A stretch of 64,000 nt of DNA from JACVRW01 sp963846505 (GCA_963846505.1 CAWJWD010000004.1:558001-622000); one strand, 5' to 3'; positions 33,391 to 42,722 are shown, numbered from the stretch's first letter. Program-made: numbers and translations. The notes: generated from the sequence alone by a model not told the origin.

Positions 33391-34449
33391 GTGTCTTCTG
33401 GGCTTGAGCTAACGCGTGGCAACCTGCTCGACGCAGATGTGGAAGCGCTCGTCAACACCGTCAACACGGTGGGAGTCATGGGCAAGGGCATCGCGCTTCA
33501 GTTCAAGAAGGCATACCCGCTTGTCTACGACGCATACCGGCGAGCCTGCGATGCGGGCGAAGTCGAGCCAGGCAAAATGCTCGTCATCCAGACCAGCCAG
33601 GTGAGCGGGCCCCGGCTGATCATCAACTTCCCAACGAAGCGCCACTGGCGCGCGAAGTCGAGACTGGCGGACATCGATGCAGGCCTTGACGACTTGGTGC
33701 GAGTCTTGAAGGAGTGGGAAGTAACGTCCGTGGCTGTTCCGCCTCTGGGTTGCGGTAACGGAGGGCTCGACTGGAATCTCGTGCGCCCTCGAATCGAAGC
33801 GGCGCTCGCTGAACTGCCGGATACCCGCGTGCTCCTCTTCGAGCCAGCCGGAGCACCGGCACCCCGCGAGCAGCGTGTCGCAACTCCGCGGCCCAAGATG
33901 ACCAGCAGCCGAGCCGCGCTGCTGGCGGTGCTCGACGCATATCGAACTGACCCAGCATCGCGCATCACTCTGCTTGTTGCGCAGAAGCTTGCCTATCTGC
34001 TGCAGTCGAAGGGCGAGCCGCTGCGCCTATCGTTCGCAAAAGGACATTACGGTCCGTACTCCGAAGCGATCAATCACGTCTTGCAGCGGATGGACGGCCA
34101 TTTCCTGAATGGCTACGGTGATCGAACGGAAGAGGCGGACATTCAGGTCGATGCTGATGCTGCCAAGGCCGCGCTCAAGCTCCTTGATGATGCGCCGGAG
34201 ACGGAGGCACGGATCGTAGACGTGCAGGCGCTCATCGATGGCTTCGAGAGCCCGTGGGGCTTGGAACTTCTTACGACGGTCCACTGGGCCGCTCACCATG
34301 GCGGTGCTACCGATGCTGAGGAAGCCGCTGACTTTGTTGCGCATTGGAACCCGCGCAAGAAGCGGGAATTCGACGCTCGACATGTCGAAGCAGCATGGGA
34401 TCGACTAGATGATTATGAGTGGCTCACGGGGCGCAGCGCTAGACAGTAG
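33391..34449 (+). CDS. darG: DarG antitoxin, macrodomain ADP-ribosylglycohydrolase
   Basis: Removes ADP-ribose from DNA and binds DarT. In 352 residues, the N-terminal macrodomain (1-155) has RGNLLDADVEALVNTVNT, GKGIALQFKK, INFPTKRHW and VPPLGCGNGGLDW, which match known DarG proteins closely. The C-terminal half (180-345) with LLVAQKLAYLLQ and HYGPYSEAINHVL is the DarT-binding part. The start is GTG 33391. It shares with darT the lower GC at third positions, so the pair probably moved together. A bidirectional hairpin follows at 34537. Confidence 0.92.
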   Translation: MSSGLELTRGNLLDADVEALVNTVNTVGVMGKGIALQFKKAYPLVYDAYRRACDAGEVEPGKMLVIQTSQVSGPRLIINFPTKRHWRAKSRLADIDAGLDDLVRVLKEWEVTSVAVPPLGCGNGGLDWNLVRPRIEAALAELPDTRVLLFEPAGAPAPREQRVATPRPKMTSSRAALLAVLDAYRTDPASRITLLVAQKLAYLLQSKGEPLRLSFAKGHYGPYSEAINHVLQRMDGHFLNGYGDRTEEADIQVDADAAKAALKLLDDAPETEARIVDVQALIDGFESPWGLELLTTVHWAAHHGGATDAEEAADFVAHWNPRKKREFDARHVEAAWDRLDDYEWLTGRSARQ

Positions 34450-34536
34450 GAGCCCGGAGCCCCAGACAGTACAGGGGTTCTATCGGCTTCCGATCGCTTC
34501 CTGACGACGTAATCCTGACGGCACGGCAGAATGTGG

Positions 34537-34569
34537 CCGAGGCGCCTGCTGCTCTATACGGCGCCTCGG
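34537..34569. terminator. Inverted repeat between darG and the convergent gene
   Basis: CCGAGGCGCC and GGCGCCTCGG form a perfect 10-bp stem around 13 bases. It lies between two convergent genes, so it can stop transcription from both sides. There is no U tract on either side. The remaining bases of 34450-34650 hold no gene. Confidence 0.5.
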
Positions 34570-34650
34570 ATCGTGGGCCTAGTTAGCCAGCCGCTGTACC
34601 GCATGCGCGGCGCGGGTGGCGAACACGAACGGATGGAGCGAGGCGCGCGG

Positions 34651-35045
34651 TCAGTCGGCGAGCTCGCGCGGATCGGCCGGCACGTCGACGGCATGCTCGG
34701 TGAGCGCCGCCAGCGGCACCGTGTCGAGTGCGCGCTCGCTCGTGGACGCCAGGACGACGAACGACGCCGCACCGTCGTCGTAGGCGCGCAGCCAGTTCGC
34801 GACCGTGACGCACCAGCGATCCCCCGGCACCAGTCCGGGGAAGTCGTACTGGGGCCGGGGAGTGCTCAGGTCGTTGCCGATGCGCTGCTGGTGCTCGAGG
34901 AACTCTTCGGTGACCACGGCGCAGACCAGGTGCGTTCCCATCCCTTGAGGATCCGGCCGGCAGCAGCCGTCCCGGAAGAACCCGGTCACGGGATCTTGGC
35001 CGCGCAGGGCTCCAGCGGCCCGCCGAGCACGTTGCGCTCGCTCAC
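34651..35045 (-). pseudogene. DUF2237 family protein, frameshifted near its start
   Basis: Family length is about 120 residues. The visible open frame starts in TGFFRDGCC at 34989, after the usual N-terminal block. That block, SERNVLGGPLEPCAAK, is in another frame directly upstream from GTG 35045; adding one G at about 34994 (AAGATCCC to AAGGATCCC) joins the two into a standard DUF2237 protein with CAVVTEEFL, GNDLSTP and FPGLVPGDRWC. Function unknown. As given, only the shortened GTG 34989 form could be made. Confidence 0.75.
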
Positions 35046-35076
35046 GACGTCAGTATCGCCGGTAGCGAGCGCCGGC

Positions 35077-36051
35077 TCAGTAGCGCCCGCCCTCAGCGGC
35101 CGGCAGGGCGTCCAGCTCGGCCAGGTCGTCGGCGGTGAGCTGCAGCCGCGCGGCGGCGGCGTTCTCCTCCAGGTAGGTCAGACGGCGGGTGCCGGGGATC
35201 GGCACGACGTGGCTGCCCTGGGCGAGCACCCAGGCCAAGGCCACCTGGCCCGGCGCCGCCTCGTGCCGCGCCGCCACCGCCCGCACGCGCTCGACCAGCT
35301 CCATGTTGCGAGCCATCGCCTCGTCGGTGAAGCGGGGCAGGCCGGCGCGGAAGTCGCCCTGCTCGAAGTTCGCGCTGGTGACCGAGCCGGTGAGAAAGCC
35401 GCGACCCAACGGCGAGAAGGGGATGAACGCCGCGCCGTGCTCGGCGCACCAGGGCAGCACGCCGTCGAGCGGGTCGCGGGTCCAGAGCGAGAACTCGCTC
35501 TGCAGCGACGCCACCGGGTGGATGGCGTGCGCGCGCTCGAGCTCGTCGAGCGTCGCCTCGCTCATGCCGATCGCGCGGGCCTTGCCGGCCGCGACCGCCT
35601 CCGCCATCGCGCCCCACGTCTCCTCCACCGGCACCTCGGGATCGACGCGGTGCAGCTGGTAGAGGTCGACGTGATCGGTCTGCAGGCGCCGCAGCGACGC
35701 GTCGATCGCCTCGCGCACGTGCTCGGGCCGTCCGTCGCGGCGCATCTTGATCTCCGGCAGCGCCTGCTCGACGACCAGCCCCACCTTGGTCGCCAAGACC
35801 GCCTGCTCGCGGCGGTCGGCGAGCGCGCGGCCGACGAGCTCCTCGTTGGTGTAGGGGCCGTACATGTCGGCGGTGTCGATCAGCGTCACGCCGAGGTCGA
35901 GCGCGCGATGGATGACCTCGATCGAGCTCTGTTCGTCGCGGTCGCTGGGCGCGTAGGCCCAGGTCATGCCCATGCAGCCGAGGCCGATCGCTCCGACCAC
36001 CGGGCCGTTGGTGCCGAGCCTGCGGGTGGGGATGGGGTCGCTCATGCCCAT
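35077..36051 (-). CDS. Aldo/keto reductase
   Basis: NADPH-dependent oxidoreductase of 324 residues with the TIM-barrel AKR signature: IGLGCMGMTWAYAP, LIDTADMYGPYTNEELVGRAL (catalytic Asp and Tyr), TKVG, VDLYQLHRVDP (catalytic His) and VPIPGTRRLTYLEENAAA for the cofactor phosphate. It is closest to the AKR13-like group with a GMG motif near the N-terminus. ATG 36051 and ATG 36045 are both possible starts. Natural substrate unknown. Confidence 0.93.
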   Translation of the reverse strand: MGMSDPIPTRRLGTNGPVVGAIGLGCMGMTWAYAPSDRDEQSSIEVIHRALDLGVTLIDTADMYGPYTNEELVGRALADRREQAVLATKVGLVVEQALPEIKMRRDGRPEHVREAIDASLRRLQTDHVDLYQLHRVDPEVPVEETWGAMAEAVAAGKARAIGMSEATLDELERAHAIHPVASLQSEFSLWTRDPLDGVLPWCAEHGAAFIPFSPLGRGFLTGSVTSANFEQGDFRAGLPRFTDEAMARNMELVERVRAVAARHEAAPGQVALAWVLAQGSHVVPIPGTRRLTYLEENAAAARLQLTADDLAELDALPAAEGGRY

Positions 36052-36116
36052 CAACGCTACGCGGGCATCCGTGCAACGGCCTGCAGACGGCAGATATCAG
36101 GTGATATCATCACCCC

Positions 36117-36338
36117 ATGCCTGACGTGCTCATCCGCGATGTCCCCGCCGAGGATCTCGCTCGTATCGATGCTCAAGCTGCGCGCTTGAAGCTCTCCCGC
36201 ACGGAGTACCTGCGACGACGCCTCCGTCAAGAGGCCTCCCGTCCGTCGACTCCCGTGACCGCTGCTGACGTGCAGCGCTTCGCAGCTCGCTTCTCTGATC
36301 TCGAAGACTCCGAGGTCATGCGTCAAGCCTGGTCGTGA
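36117..36338 (+). CDS. vapB: VapB-type antitoxin
   Basis: A 73-residue protein with an N-terminal ribbon-helix-helix (MPDVLIRDVPAEDLARIDAQAARLKLSRTEYLRRRL) and a C-terminal toxin-binding tail. It overlaps the PIN-domain gene by 4 bases (GTGA). GATATCA-like repeats just upstream (CAGATATCAGGTGATATCATC) may be its operator. Confidence 0.82.
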   Translation: MPDVLIRDVPAEDLARIDAQAARLKLSRTEYLRRRLRQEASRPSTPVTAADVQRFAARFSDLEDSEVMRQAWS

Positions 36339-36753
36339 CCGAGGCTGAGGGGCCGGGCTGGCTCATCGACAAGTCGGCGCTGGTCCGGCTGGCGACCAGC
36401 TCGGACATCGACCTGTGGACCAACCGCATCGAGCTGGACTCGTGCGGATCGCGACCGTGACGCTGCTCGAGATCGGCTACTCCGCGCGGGATGCCGACGA
36501 TCTCCGCGCCGGCCTGCGCGAGCCGCCGGTTGCCGCGATGCCCGTCGAATGCGCAACCCCGACGTCTGAGGACCGCGCAGTCGAGGTTCTCGCCTTGCTT
36601 GCCGATCGCGGCCACCACCGGGCACCGTCGGTGCCAGACCTGATCGTCGCTGCCACAGCCGAAACCGCGGGCCTCGTCGTCTTGCACGACGACAAGGACT
36701 TCGAGCTCATCGCCGAGGTCACGGGACAAAGCACCGAACGCCTCGTTTCCTGA
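36335..36753 (+). pseudogene. vapC: VapC-type PIN-domain toxin, frameshifted
   Basis: PIN ribonuclease of about 140 residues. GTG 36335 begins WLIDKSALVRL with the first acidic residue; after LWTNRIE the frame shifts by one missing base (about 36437) and continues GLVRIATVTLLEIGYSA with the conserved Glu, then PSVPDLIVAATAE and LHDDKDFELIAEVTGQ with the last Asp residues. All four acidic positions are therefore present in the DNA. If the shift is real the toxin is dead while the antitoxin is intact, a common decay state; if an assembly error, the pair is active. Confidence 0.78.
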
Positions 36754-36792
36754 CCGAAGTTCCCTCCCCGCCTGCGCCGGGAGTGAAGGAAA

Positions 36793-36814
36793 CCCAGCCC
36801 CCGCAGGGGCTGGG
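36793..36814 (+). terminator. Hairpin after vapC
   Basis: CCCAGCCCC-CGCA-GGGGCTGGG, a perfect 9-bp stem 40 bases after the vapC stop. No U tract follows. Confidence 0.55.
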
Positions 36815-36831
36815 TGAGCGTCATAGATGCT

Positions 36832-36841
36832 ACTTATAAGT
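36832..36841 (+). promoter_or_regulatory. Palindromic -10 region of the orphan antitoxin gene
   Basis: ACTTATAAGT is a perfect 10-base palindrome that contains TATAAG, a good -10 box, 14 bases before ATG 36854. It would suit an autorepressing antitoxin. Confidence 0.4.
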
Positions 36842-36853
36842 CACACTGACCGC

Positions 36854-37113
36854 ATGCCTGTATCCAAGCCCGCCACACGATCGTCGAGACGAACGAGGTC
36901 GCGCGAGCCCTAGACGCTGCCGCGCGGCACTGGCCGCAAGACGAGCACCGGCCCTCGAAGCTGTTGTTCGCGCTCGTGCTGGAAGGTCACCGCGCGATCG
37001 AGGCGCAAACCGTCTCCGCTCGGCGAGCGGCTATCGCGGAGACCAGCGGCGCCCTCACCGGCATCTACTCGGCTAGATCGCTCCAGGAGCTTCGCGACGA
37101 CTGGCCAGGCTGA
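36854..37113 (+). pseudogene. Orphan VapB-like antitoxin, frameshifted by one base
   Basis: Adding one C to the run at 36869-36871 gives an 86-residue protein beginning MPVSKPRHTIVETNEVARALDAA, with SKLLFALVLEGHRAIEAQ and ending SLQELRDDWPG. This pattern is common for actinobacterial antitoxins partnered with PIN toxins. Here no toxin follows; the next gene is on the other strand. As given, the ATG frame stops after 19 codons. It is either a solitary or decaying antitoxin. Confidence 0.55.
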
Positions 37114-37151
37114 CCACGTAGACACGGTCTTTGAAGGCGCGCGGTGAAGCC

Positions 37152-37553
37152 TTACCCTGGGCGATTGCGATCTTCTTGGGCAACCGCGCAGGCGGGCGTG
37201 CCTCCCGGCAGCCGATACCGGTTGTCCGCGACCAATCGGTAGACCTTCGCCGCCAGCCACGAGATCCCCGGCAGCAGCATTGCCCGGCCGCCCACCTTCC
37301 AGACCGGGCCAGCGGTTCCCAGCACCCCGACGATCGCCTCGTGACCGGAGCGGACGGTGCCGTCAATCTCGACCCACTGCATGGCCTCGCTCGCCTGCTC
37401 CTCAGTGATCCCCAGCTCGGCCAGATCGGTGAGCTGCCACGCGACGATCTCCGCATCGGGCCTGATCCGCTCCAGGGCCTGCGCGCACTTGGTGCAGAAC
37501 GCGCAGTCCCCGTCGAAGACGAGCACCGGTCGCGCTCGGCCACTCACGGCCAC
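37152..37553 (-). CDS. DUF393 (DCC family) thiol-disulfide oxidoreductase-like protein
   Basis: A 133-residue protein with the family motif VFDGDCAFCTKCAQAL near the N-terminus, where the Asp-Cys-x2-Cys centre lies, and VYRLVADNRYRLPGG near the end. Thioredoxin-like fold and a redox role are predicted for the family; partners are unknown. GTG 37553 starts one base after the TetR stop, so the two are probably cotranscribed. Confidence 0.85.
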   Translation of the reverse strand: MAVSGRARPVLVFDGDCAFCTKCAQALERIRPDAEIVAWQLTDLAELGITEEQASEAMQWVEIDGTVRSGHEAIVGVLGTAGPVWKVGGRAMLLPGISWLAAKVYRLVADNRYRLPGGTPACAVAQEDRNRPG

Positions 37554-37554
37554 G

Positions 37555-38110
37555 TCAGCTCCACGGCTCGTCGAGCAGGCGGTCGACCGCGAGCTGCAAC
37601 AGCTCGAACCGGCTGCGGCCGTCGTGCTGCGCCGCGATGAAGTAGCTGCCGATCAGCAGCGAGTAGGCCAGCATGCTGCGCGCCTCGACGTCGTTCTCGT
37701 CCGTGCAGAACTGTCCGAAAAGCGAGCGTATGAACGCCATGCGCCGGGTGTCGATCCGCCGCAGTCGCTTGGCAACGTCCCTGTCTCGGCGTGACCAGTC
37801 GCGCAGCGCCAGCTCGACGGCGAAGTCCACCGTCAGGCTCAGCTCGAACAGGCGCTGCAGCTTGGCCCGCGGCTCCACCGCCTCGCCCTCGATGCGCGCG
37901 ATGACGTTCTCGGTCCCGGCCCGCTCCCAGCTGTCGAGCATCTCGTCGAGCAGCTCCTGCCGCCCCTTGAAGTGCCAGTAGAAGCCGCCCTTGGACACCC
38001 CCAGGGCCGGCGGCCAGCGCCTCGACCCGCACGGCGTCGGGGCCCCCTGCGGCGAGGGCCTGCAGCGCCGCGTCGACCCATGCCTCGCGTGGAGTCCGAA
38101 CCTTGGCCAT
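37555..38110 (-). pseudogene. TetR family transcriptional repressor, frameshifted in the DNA-binding domain
   Basis: About 185 residues. MAKVRTPREAWVDAALQALAAGGPDAVRVEALAA gives helices 1-2; after an extra base at about 38008 the frame continues ALGVSKGGFYWHFKGRQELLDEMLDSWE, the recognition helix and following, to the stop at 37555. The domain is standard once one C is removed. ATG 38110 is preferred over ATG 38119, because the predicted -10 box TATAGA (38119-38124) puts the transcript start near 38112, giving a leaderless message. It shares operators with the divergent DUF2867 gene. Confidence 0.78.
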
Positions 38111-38121
38111 CGGGCACATCT

Positions 38122-38180
38122 ATACGGCACCGTATTGACAGATGCAAGCGTCCTGCCGTACCTTCCATACGACACCGTAT
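38122..38180. promoter_or_regulatory. Two copies of a TetR operator in the divergent promoter region
   Basis: ATACGGCACCGTAT (38122-38135), a perfect palindrome, and ATACGACACCGTAT (38167-38180), differing at one base, lie 45 bp apart. The first covers the TetR -10 box and abuts the consensus -35 TTGACA (38135-38140) of the divergent gene; the second lies close to that gene's likely start point. Both directions would be repressed by one TetR protein. Confidence 0.75.
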
Positions 38181-38196
38181 GGATTGAGGACACGGC

Positions 38197-38820
38197 ATGA
38201 AGCTTCCGAACGCAGCACACCTGTCCCACCCCTGGCGCATCCGCGAGATCGCGCCCGACTTCACCGTCGAGGACGTCTGGGCACTCCCCGTGCACGGCGG
38301 CCCCGAGGACTTCCCGAAGCTGATCGCGCTGGGATCCTCCCTGGACCCCGCCAACGCGGACTCCCTCCCCACGCGTGCCCTCTGGCGCTTCCGCGACCTG
38401 CTCGGCAAGTGGTTCGACCTCGGCAGGATCACGCCCTCCGAGAACGGCGACGGCGCCGCGGACAAGCTGCCGATCCCGGGCACCCGCGACGTCTCCCTGG
38501 CCGACCGCCTGCCGGACGACCTGCGCGGCACGACGGCGGCCCTGCCCCCGGTCGACTTCCAGATGTTCACGCCCATCTACGTCACCGACGACGAGTTCGC
38601 CGCCGAGATCTCCAACAAGACCATGCACGGGGCGATGCACCTGGCCTGGGTCGAGCAGGGCGACGGCCGCTACCAGGGGCAGATGGCCGTCTACGTCAAG
38701 CCGCGTGGCCCCTTCGGGAAGGGCTACATGGCGCTGATCAAGCCCTTCCGGCACTGGATCGTCTACCCCGCGCTCATGCGCCAGTTCGAGAAGACGTGGG
38801 AGCGGCGCGTGGCTCAGTAG
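38197..38820 (+). CDS. DUF2867 domain protein
   Basis: A 207-residue soluble protein that begins MKLPNAAHLSHPWRIREIAPDF, and has the family segments VEDVWALP, RFRDLLGKWFDLGR, DRLPDDLRGT, ISNKTMHGAMHLAWV and ending with FRHWIVYPALM. Function unknown; members are often under a TetR regulator as here. It overlaps the convergent transporter gene by 7 bases. Confidence 0.88.
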   Translation: MKLPNAAHLSHPWRIREIAPDFTVEDVWALPVHGGPEDFPKLIALGSSLDPANADSLPTRALWRFRDLLGKWFDLGRITPSENGDGAADKLPIPGTRDVSLADRLPDDLRGTTAALPPVDFQMFTPIYVTDDEFAAEISNKTMHGAMHLAWVEQGDGRYQGQMAVYVKPRGPFGKGYMALIKPFRHWIVYPALMRQFEKTWERRVAQ

Positions 38821-39773
38821 GCCGCGCGCTCGGCCGCCGCGGACCCGGGCGCGACGCCGGCCGACGCTTCGGAGGACGCCTCCACGGGCGCACGTCGCGG
38901 CTGCCAGGGCAGGCGACCCTCGGCCGCGAGCCAGGAGCCGCCGACGATCAGCAGCAGGCCGGCGGCGGTGGCGAGCGTGAAGCTCTCGTCGAGGATCGAG
39001 ACGCCGTAGACGATCGAGAAGCCGGGCGCGACGTAGGCGACCAGCGACGCGCGGGCGGGCCCCTGAGAAGCGATCAGGGAGAAGAAGATCACGAAGGCGA
39101 TGCCCGTGCCGAGCACGCCGAGCGCCGCCAGGGAGGCGATCGAGTCGAGCTCGAAGTCGCCCGCGCGCGGGACGTCGAGCGCGAGCAGCGGCAGCGTCAT
39201 CAGCGCGCTGGCGCTCATCGTCCCGGCGACGAGGCCGATCGGCGGGACGTCGTGGAGGCGTCGCTTCAAGAACCACGAGCCGAGGCCGTAGCCAAGGCTC
39301 GCCAGGATCACCAGGAACCCGCCCCAGAGCGCAGCCGAGCCGCCGTCGGCGTCGAGGCCGAGCAGCAGCGCCACGCCGAGGATGCCGATCCCGACCCCCA
39401 CCAGGCTCAGCGGCGTCGCACGATCCTCGCCCTTGAAGGCGAAGGCGAGCAGGAAGGTGAAGATCGGCGCGGTGGCCACGAGGATCCCGGTCAGCGCCGA
39501 GGGCAGGTGCTGCTCGCCGACGGTGATCAGCAGGAACGGCGCCGCGACCTGGACCGCGCCCAGGATCGACACGTCGCGCAGACGCCCGCGCAGACCCGCC
39601 AGAGCACCCGTGTGCACCGCGAGCGGCAGCAGGACCAACGCCGCCAGCGTCAGGCGGATGAAGACGATCGCCGCCGGCGGGACCCCGTCCTCGAGGGCGA
39701 CCTTGATGAACAGGTACGACGCACCCCAGAAGGCTGCGAGCAGGAAGAAGAGAGCCCACGCACGTCGCGTCAC
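38814..39773 (-). CDS. EamA family (drug/metabolite) transporter
   Basis: A 319-residue protein with ten predicted transmembrane helices in two EamA repeats; FWGASYLFIKVALED at the start of repeat 1, with ALTGILVATAPIFT, and YGLGSWFLKRR and ARASLVAYVAPGFSIVYG in repeat 2 are characteristic. It probably exports a metabolite or amino acid. The start is GTG 39773. It is divergent from a LysR gene with a palindrome between them, so LysR control is likely. Confidence 0.92.
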   Translation of the reverse strand: MTRRAWALFFLLAAFWGASYLFIKVALEDGVPPAAIVFIRLTLAALVLLPLAVHTGALAGLRGRLRDVSILGAVQVAAPFLLITVGEQHLPSALTGILVATAPIFTFLLAFAFKGEDRATPLSLVGVGIGILGVALLLGLDADGGSAALWGGFLVILASLGYGLGSWFLKRRLHDVPPIGLVAGTMSASALMTLPLLALDVPRAGDFELDSIASLAALGVLGTGIAFVIFFSLIASQGPARASLVAYVAPGFSIVYGVSILDESFTLATAAGLLLIVGGSWLAAEGRLPWQPRRAPVEASSEASAGVAPGSAAAERAAY

Positions 39774-39803
39774 CCATCCGAGGATCGCAGAGGCCCCCTA
39801 TCA

Positions 39804-39815
39804 GTTCAAATGAAC
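39804..39815. promoter_or_regulatory. Palindrome between the EamA and LysR genes
   Basis: GTTCA-AA-TGAAC, 12 bases, in the 71-bp divergent region; dyads of this kind form the core of LysR binding boxes. It lies 30 bases from each start codon. Confidence 0.55.
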
Positions 39816-39844
39816 ACATCTAGGAACCGCGATAAGCTGGACTG

Positions 39845-40772
39845 ATGCTCGACGTCCGTCGTATGCGCGTCCTGCGCGAGGTGGCCGCCCGCGGCTCCTT
39901 CTCCGCCGCCGCCGAGGCGCTCAACTTCACGCAGTCCGCGATCAGCCAGCACGTCGCCGCGCTCGAGCGCGAGGTCGGCACGCAGCTCGTCGAGCGCGGC
40001 TCGCGCGGCGTACGACTCACCGACGCCGGTCGCGCCCTCTGCGAGCACGCGGATGCGATCCTCGCCCGCATCGAGGCCGCCGAGGAGGAGCTGGCCGCGA
40101 TCGCGGGCCTGCGCGGCGGTCGCCTGCGGCTGACCTGCTTCCAGAGCGCCGGCGCCACGCTCGTCCCACGCGCGGTGGCGGAGTTCCACAAGCGCCACCC
40201 CAGCGTCGAACTGGGCATGGTCGAGGCCGAGCCGCACGAGGCGGCGCAGCGCTTGAAGGCCGGCGAGGCCGACCTGGCGCTCGTCTACGACCACGAGTCG
40301 CTGCGCGCGCCGCTGGCCGCCGAGCTGGAGCTCGAGCACCTGATCGACGACACCTACGACGCGGTTCTGCCGCTCGACCATCCGCTCGTCAAGCGCCGCC
40401 GGTCTGAAGCTGGCCGACCTCTCCGACGAGGCGTGGATCTGCTCGTCGAGTGCCGCCGGCTGCCGCGAGATCACCGAGCACGTCTGCCGCGAGGCCGGCT
40501 TCGCCCCCAACGTCGCCTTCGAGAACGACGAGACGATGGCCCTGCAGGCGCTCGTCGCCGCGGGCGTCGGCGTCAGCCTCCTCCCCCGCCTCGCGCTCAC
40601 GACCGTGCATCCCGGCGTGGCGGTCTGCAATCTCAGCGACGCACCCTCCCGCCGCATCTGGGCGGCGAGGCTGGCCGACGGCTATCGCTCGCCCGCGGTC
40701 GACGCGATGCTGCAGATCCTCGGCGACGTCGCGGCCGAGTTCCGCGACTCGCCGCTCGAGCTCGTCTCCTAG
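39845..40772 (+). pseudogene. LysR family transcriptional regulator, frameshifted
   Basis: About 308 residues. The N-terminal winged helix (MLDVRRMRVLREVAARGSFSAAAEALNFTQSAISQHVAALE) and the first half of the effector domain run to HPLVKRR; an extra base at about 40400 then moves the frame, and the rest (GLKLADLSDEAWICSS, then NDETMALQALVAAGVGVSLLPRLAL) continues to the stop at 40772. Removing one C restores it. It probably controls the divergent EamA gene. Confidence 0.85.
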
Positions 40773-40777
40773 ACGAG

Positions 40778-42684
40778 CTAGGCGCTCGTCGGCGCCGGGC
40801 GGCCGAAGTAGTAGCCCTGGGCGTAGTCGACGCCCACGCTGCGCAGCACCTCGAGCGCCAGCTCGTTCTCGACGCCCTCGGCGACCGTCTCGATCCCGAA
40901 CGTGCGCGCCACGTCGACGATCGCCTTGACGACCTGGCGATCGGCCGACTCCGGCGTCAGCTCGCGCACGAACTCCATGTCGATCTTGATGTACTTGACG
41001 GGCAGGTGCTTGAGGTAGGTGAAGCTGCCGTAGCCGGTGCCGAAGTCGTCGAGCGCGAAGCCGCAGCCCAGCTCGGCCAGCCCCACGGCCAGCCGCCGCG
41101 CCTGCTCGATGTCCTCGGCCGCCGCGGTCTCGGTGATCTCGAAGACGAGCTGGCTGGGGTCGGCTCCCGCCGCGCGGATCTCGGACTCGATGAACTCCGG
41201 CAGCCCGGGCTCGCCCAGGCTCTGGCCGGAGAGGTTGACCTCGACCCGGCGCGAGCAGGCCATGCGCGCCGCACGTGAGACGACCCAGCGGTCGATCGCG
41301 GGGATCAGGCCGAAGCGCTCGGCCGGCGGCAGGAACTCGCCCGGCATGATCAGCCCGTCCTGGCCCGGCTCGGGCAGCATCCGCACCAGCAGCTCCTCCG
41401 AGACCGTCTCCTCCGAGTCGATGTCGACGATCGGCTGGGCGTGCAGCACAAGCCGGTCGCGGTCGAGCGCGTCGCGGATGCGAAACGACCACTCGACCTT
41501 CGCCTGCAGCGCGTCCTCGCGCTCCTTGCGCTCGGTGATGTCGGTCGCGATCGCGCACAGCCCGTAGATCTCGCCGCGCGAGCGCAGCGGGAACTTGTGC
41601 ACGAGGAACGTGCGCGGGCGGCCGTGGACGAGCGTGGGCAGCTCCTCCTCGATCGCCGCCCCGCTCTCGAAGACGCGTCTGTCGCTCTCGACGAGCGCTG
41701 CGCGAACTCGGCCGGCATCAGGTCGTGGTCGGTCTTGCCGAGCGCGCCGCCGGGCTCGACCTCCACCAGCTCCTCGGCCTCGCGGTTCATGAGGATGTAG
41801 CGGTGGTCGAGGTCCTTGGCGAAGATCACGACCGGCGAGTTGTCGATGATCGCCTGGATCTGCTCGTGCTTGTCGCGCGCGGCCTGCTCGGCGCCCTTGG
41901 CCTCGGTGATGTCGAGCAGCACGCCCTGGAACTGCAGCGTGCCGTCGGGGCCGACGAACGTGGTCGCGTCGTCGCGGACCCAGATCCACTCGCCGTCGCG
42001 GCGACGCATGCGGTACTCGCTGCGCAGCTGGCCGCCGGGCTCGGCGACCGCGGTCTCCTCCGCCAGCACGCGGTCGCGATCGTCGGGATGGATCGTGTCG
42101 TACCAGAGCGAGTGGCTGTCCATCCACTCGTCGGCCGGGTAGCCGAGCACGGTCTCGATCTGCGGGCTGACGTACTCCCAGCGGGCGTCGGCGCCGATGC
42201 CGGCGGTGTAGACGATCGCCGGCACCTGCTCGACGAGCGCGCGGAAACGGCTCTGGCTGGCGGCGAGGGCGCGCGCGGCGCGACCCTTCTCGCCCATGTC
42301 CTGACCGGCCCCGTACCAGCGCCCCTGGTCGAAGCGCATCTGCCAGCTGATGCTGCGCCAGCGGCCGTCGCGCGTGGCCGTGCGCAGCTCGACGCCCGAC
42401 AGGCCCTCGCGCGCGCCGCGAGCGTGTTGGAGCGCGCGGCGCAGCTCGGCGCGATCCGACGGGTGGACGAGGTCCGCGGCCAGCAGACCGCTCAGGTCGT
42501 CGGGCTCCCAGCCGAGCAGCCGCTCCCAGGCACCCTTGACGAAGGCGAGCCTGCCGGAGGCGTCCGTCGACAGCAGCAGCACCGGGCTGAGCTCCGCCAG
42601 TCGCTCGACCTCCGTCGGCATGGGCGCACTCCGCAGCGAGGCGGCAGAAGCGATCGATCGGATGGTGGAGCGCTTGGGCGGCAT
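40778..42684 (-). pseudogene. PAS-domain EAL phosphodiesterase (no GGDEF), frameshifted
   Basis: About 635 residues after correction: three PAS domains (roughly 20-130, 140-265, 275-385; the second with PAC segment RSEYRMRRRDGEWIWVRDD) and a C-terminal EAL domain. In the EAL part, SEELLVRM stands for the EAL motif, followed by VNLSGQSL, EITETA, LDDFGTGYGSF, YIKIDMEFV, AEGVE and QGYYFGRP, so the metal ligands look complete and it should hydrolyse cyclic di-GMP. There is no GGDEF domain and no membrane helix. One base is missing near 41703, inside the third PAS domain. Confidence 0.83.
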
Positions 42685-42722
42685 GGCGCGCAGGAGGGAC
42701 TGCCCTTGGTATCGGCAATCAC

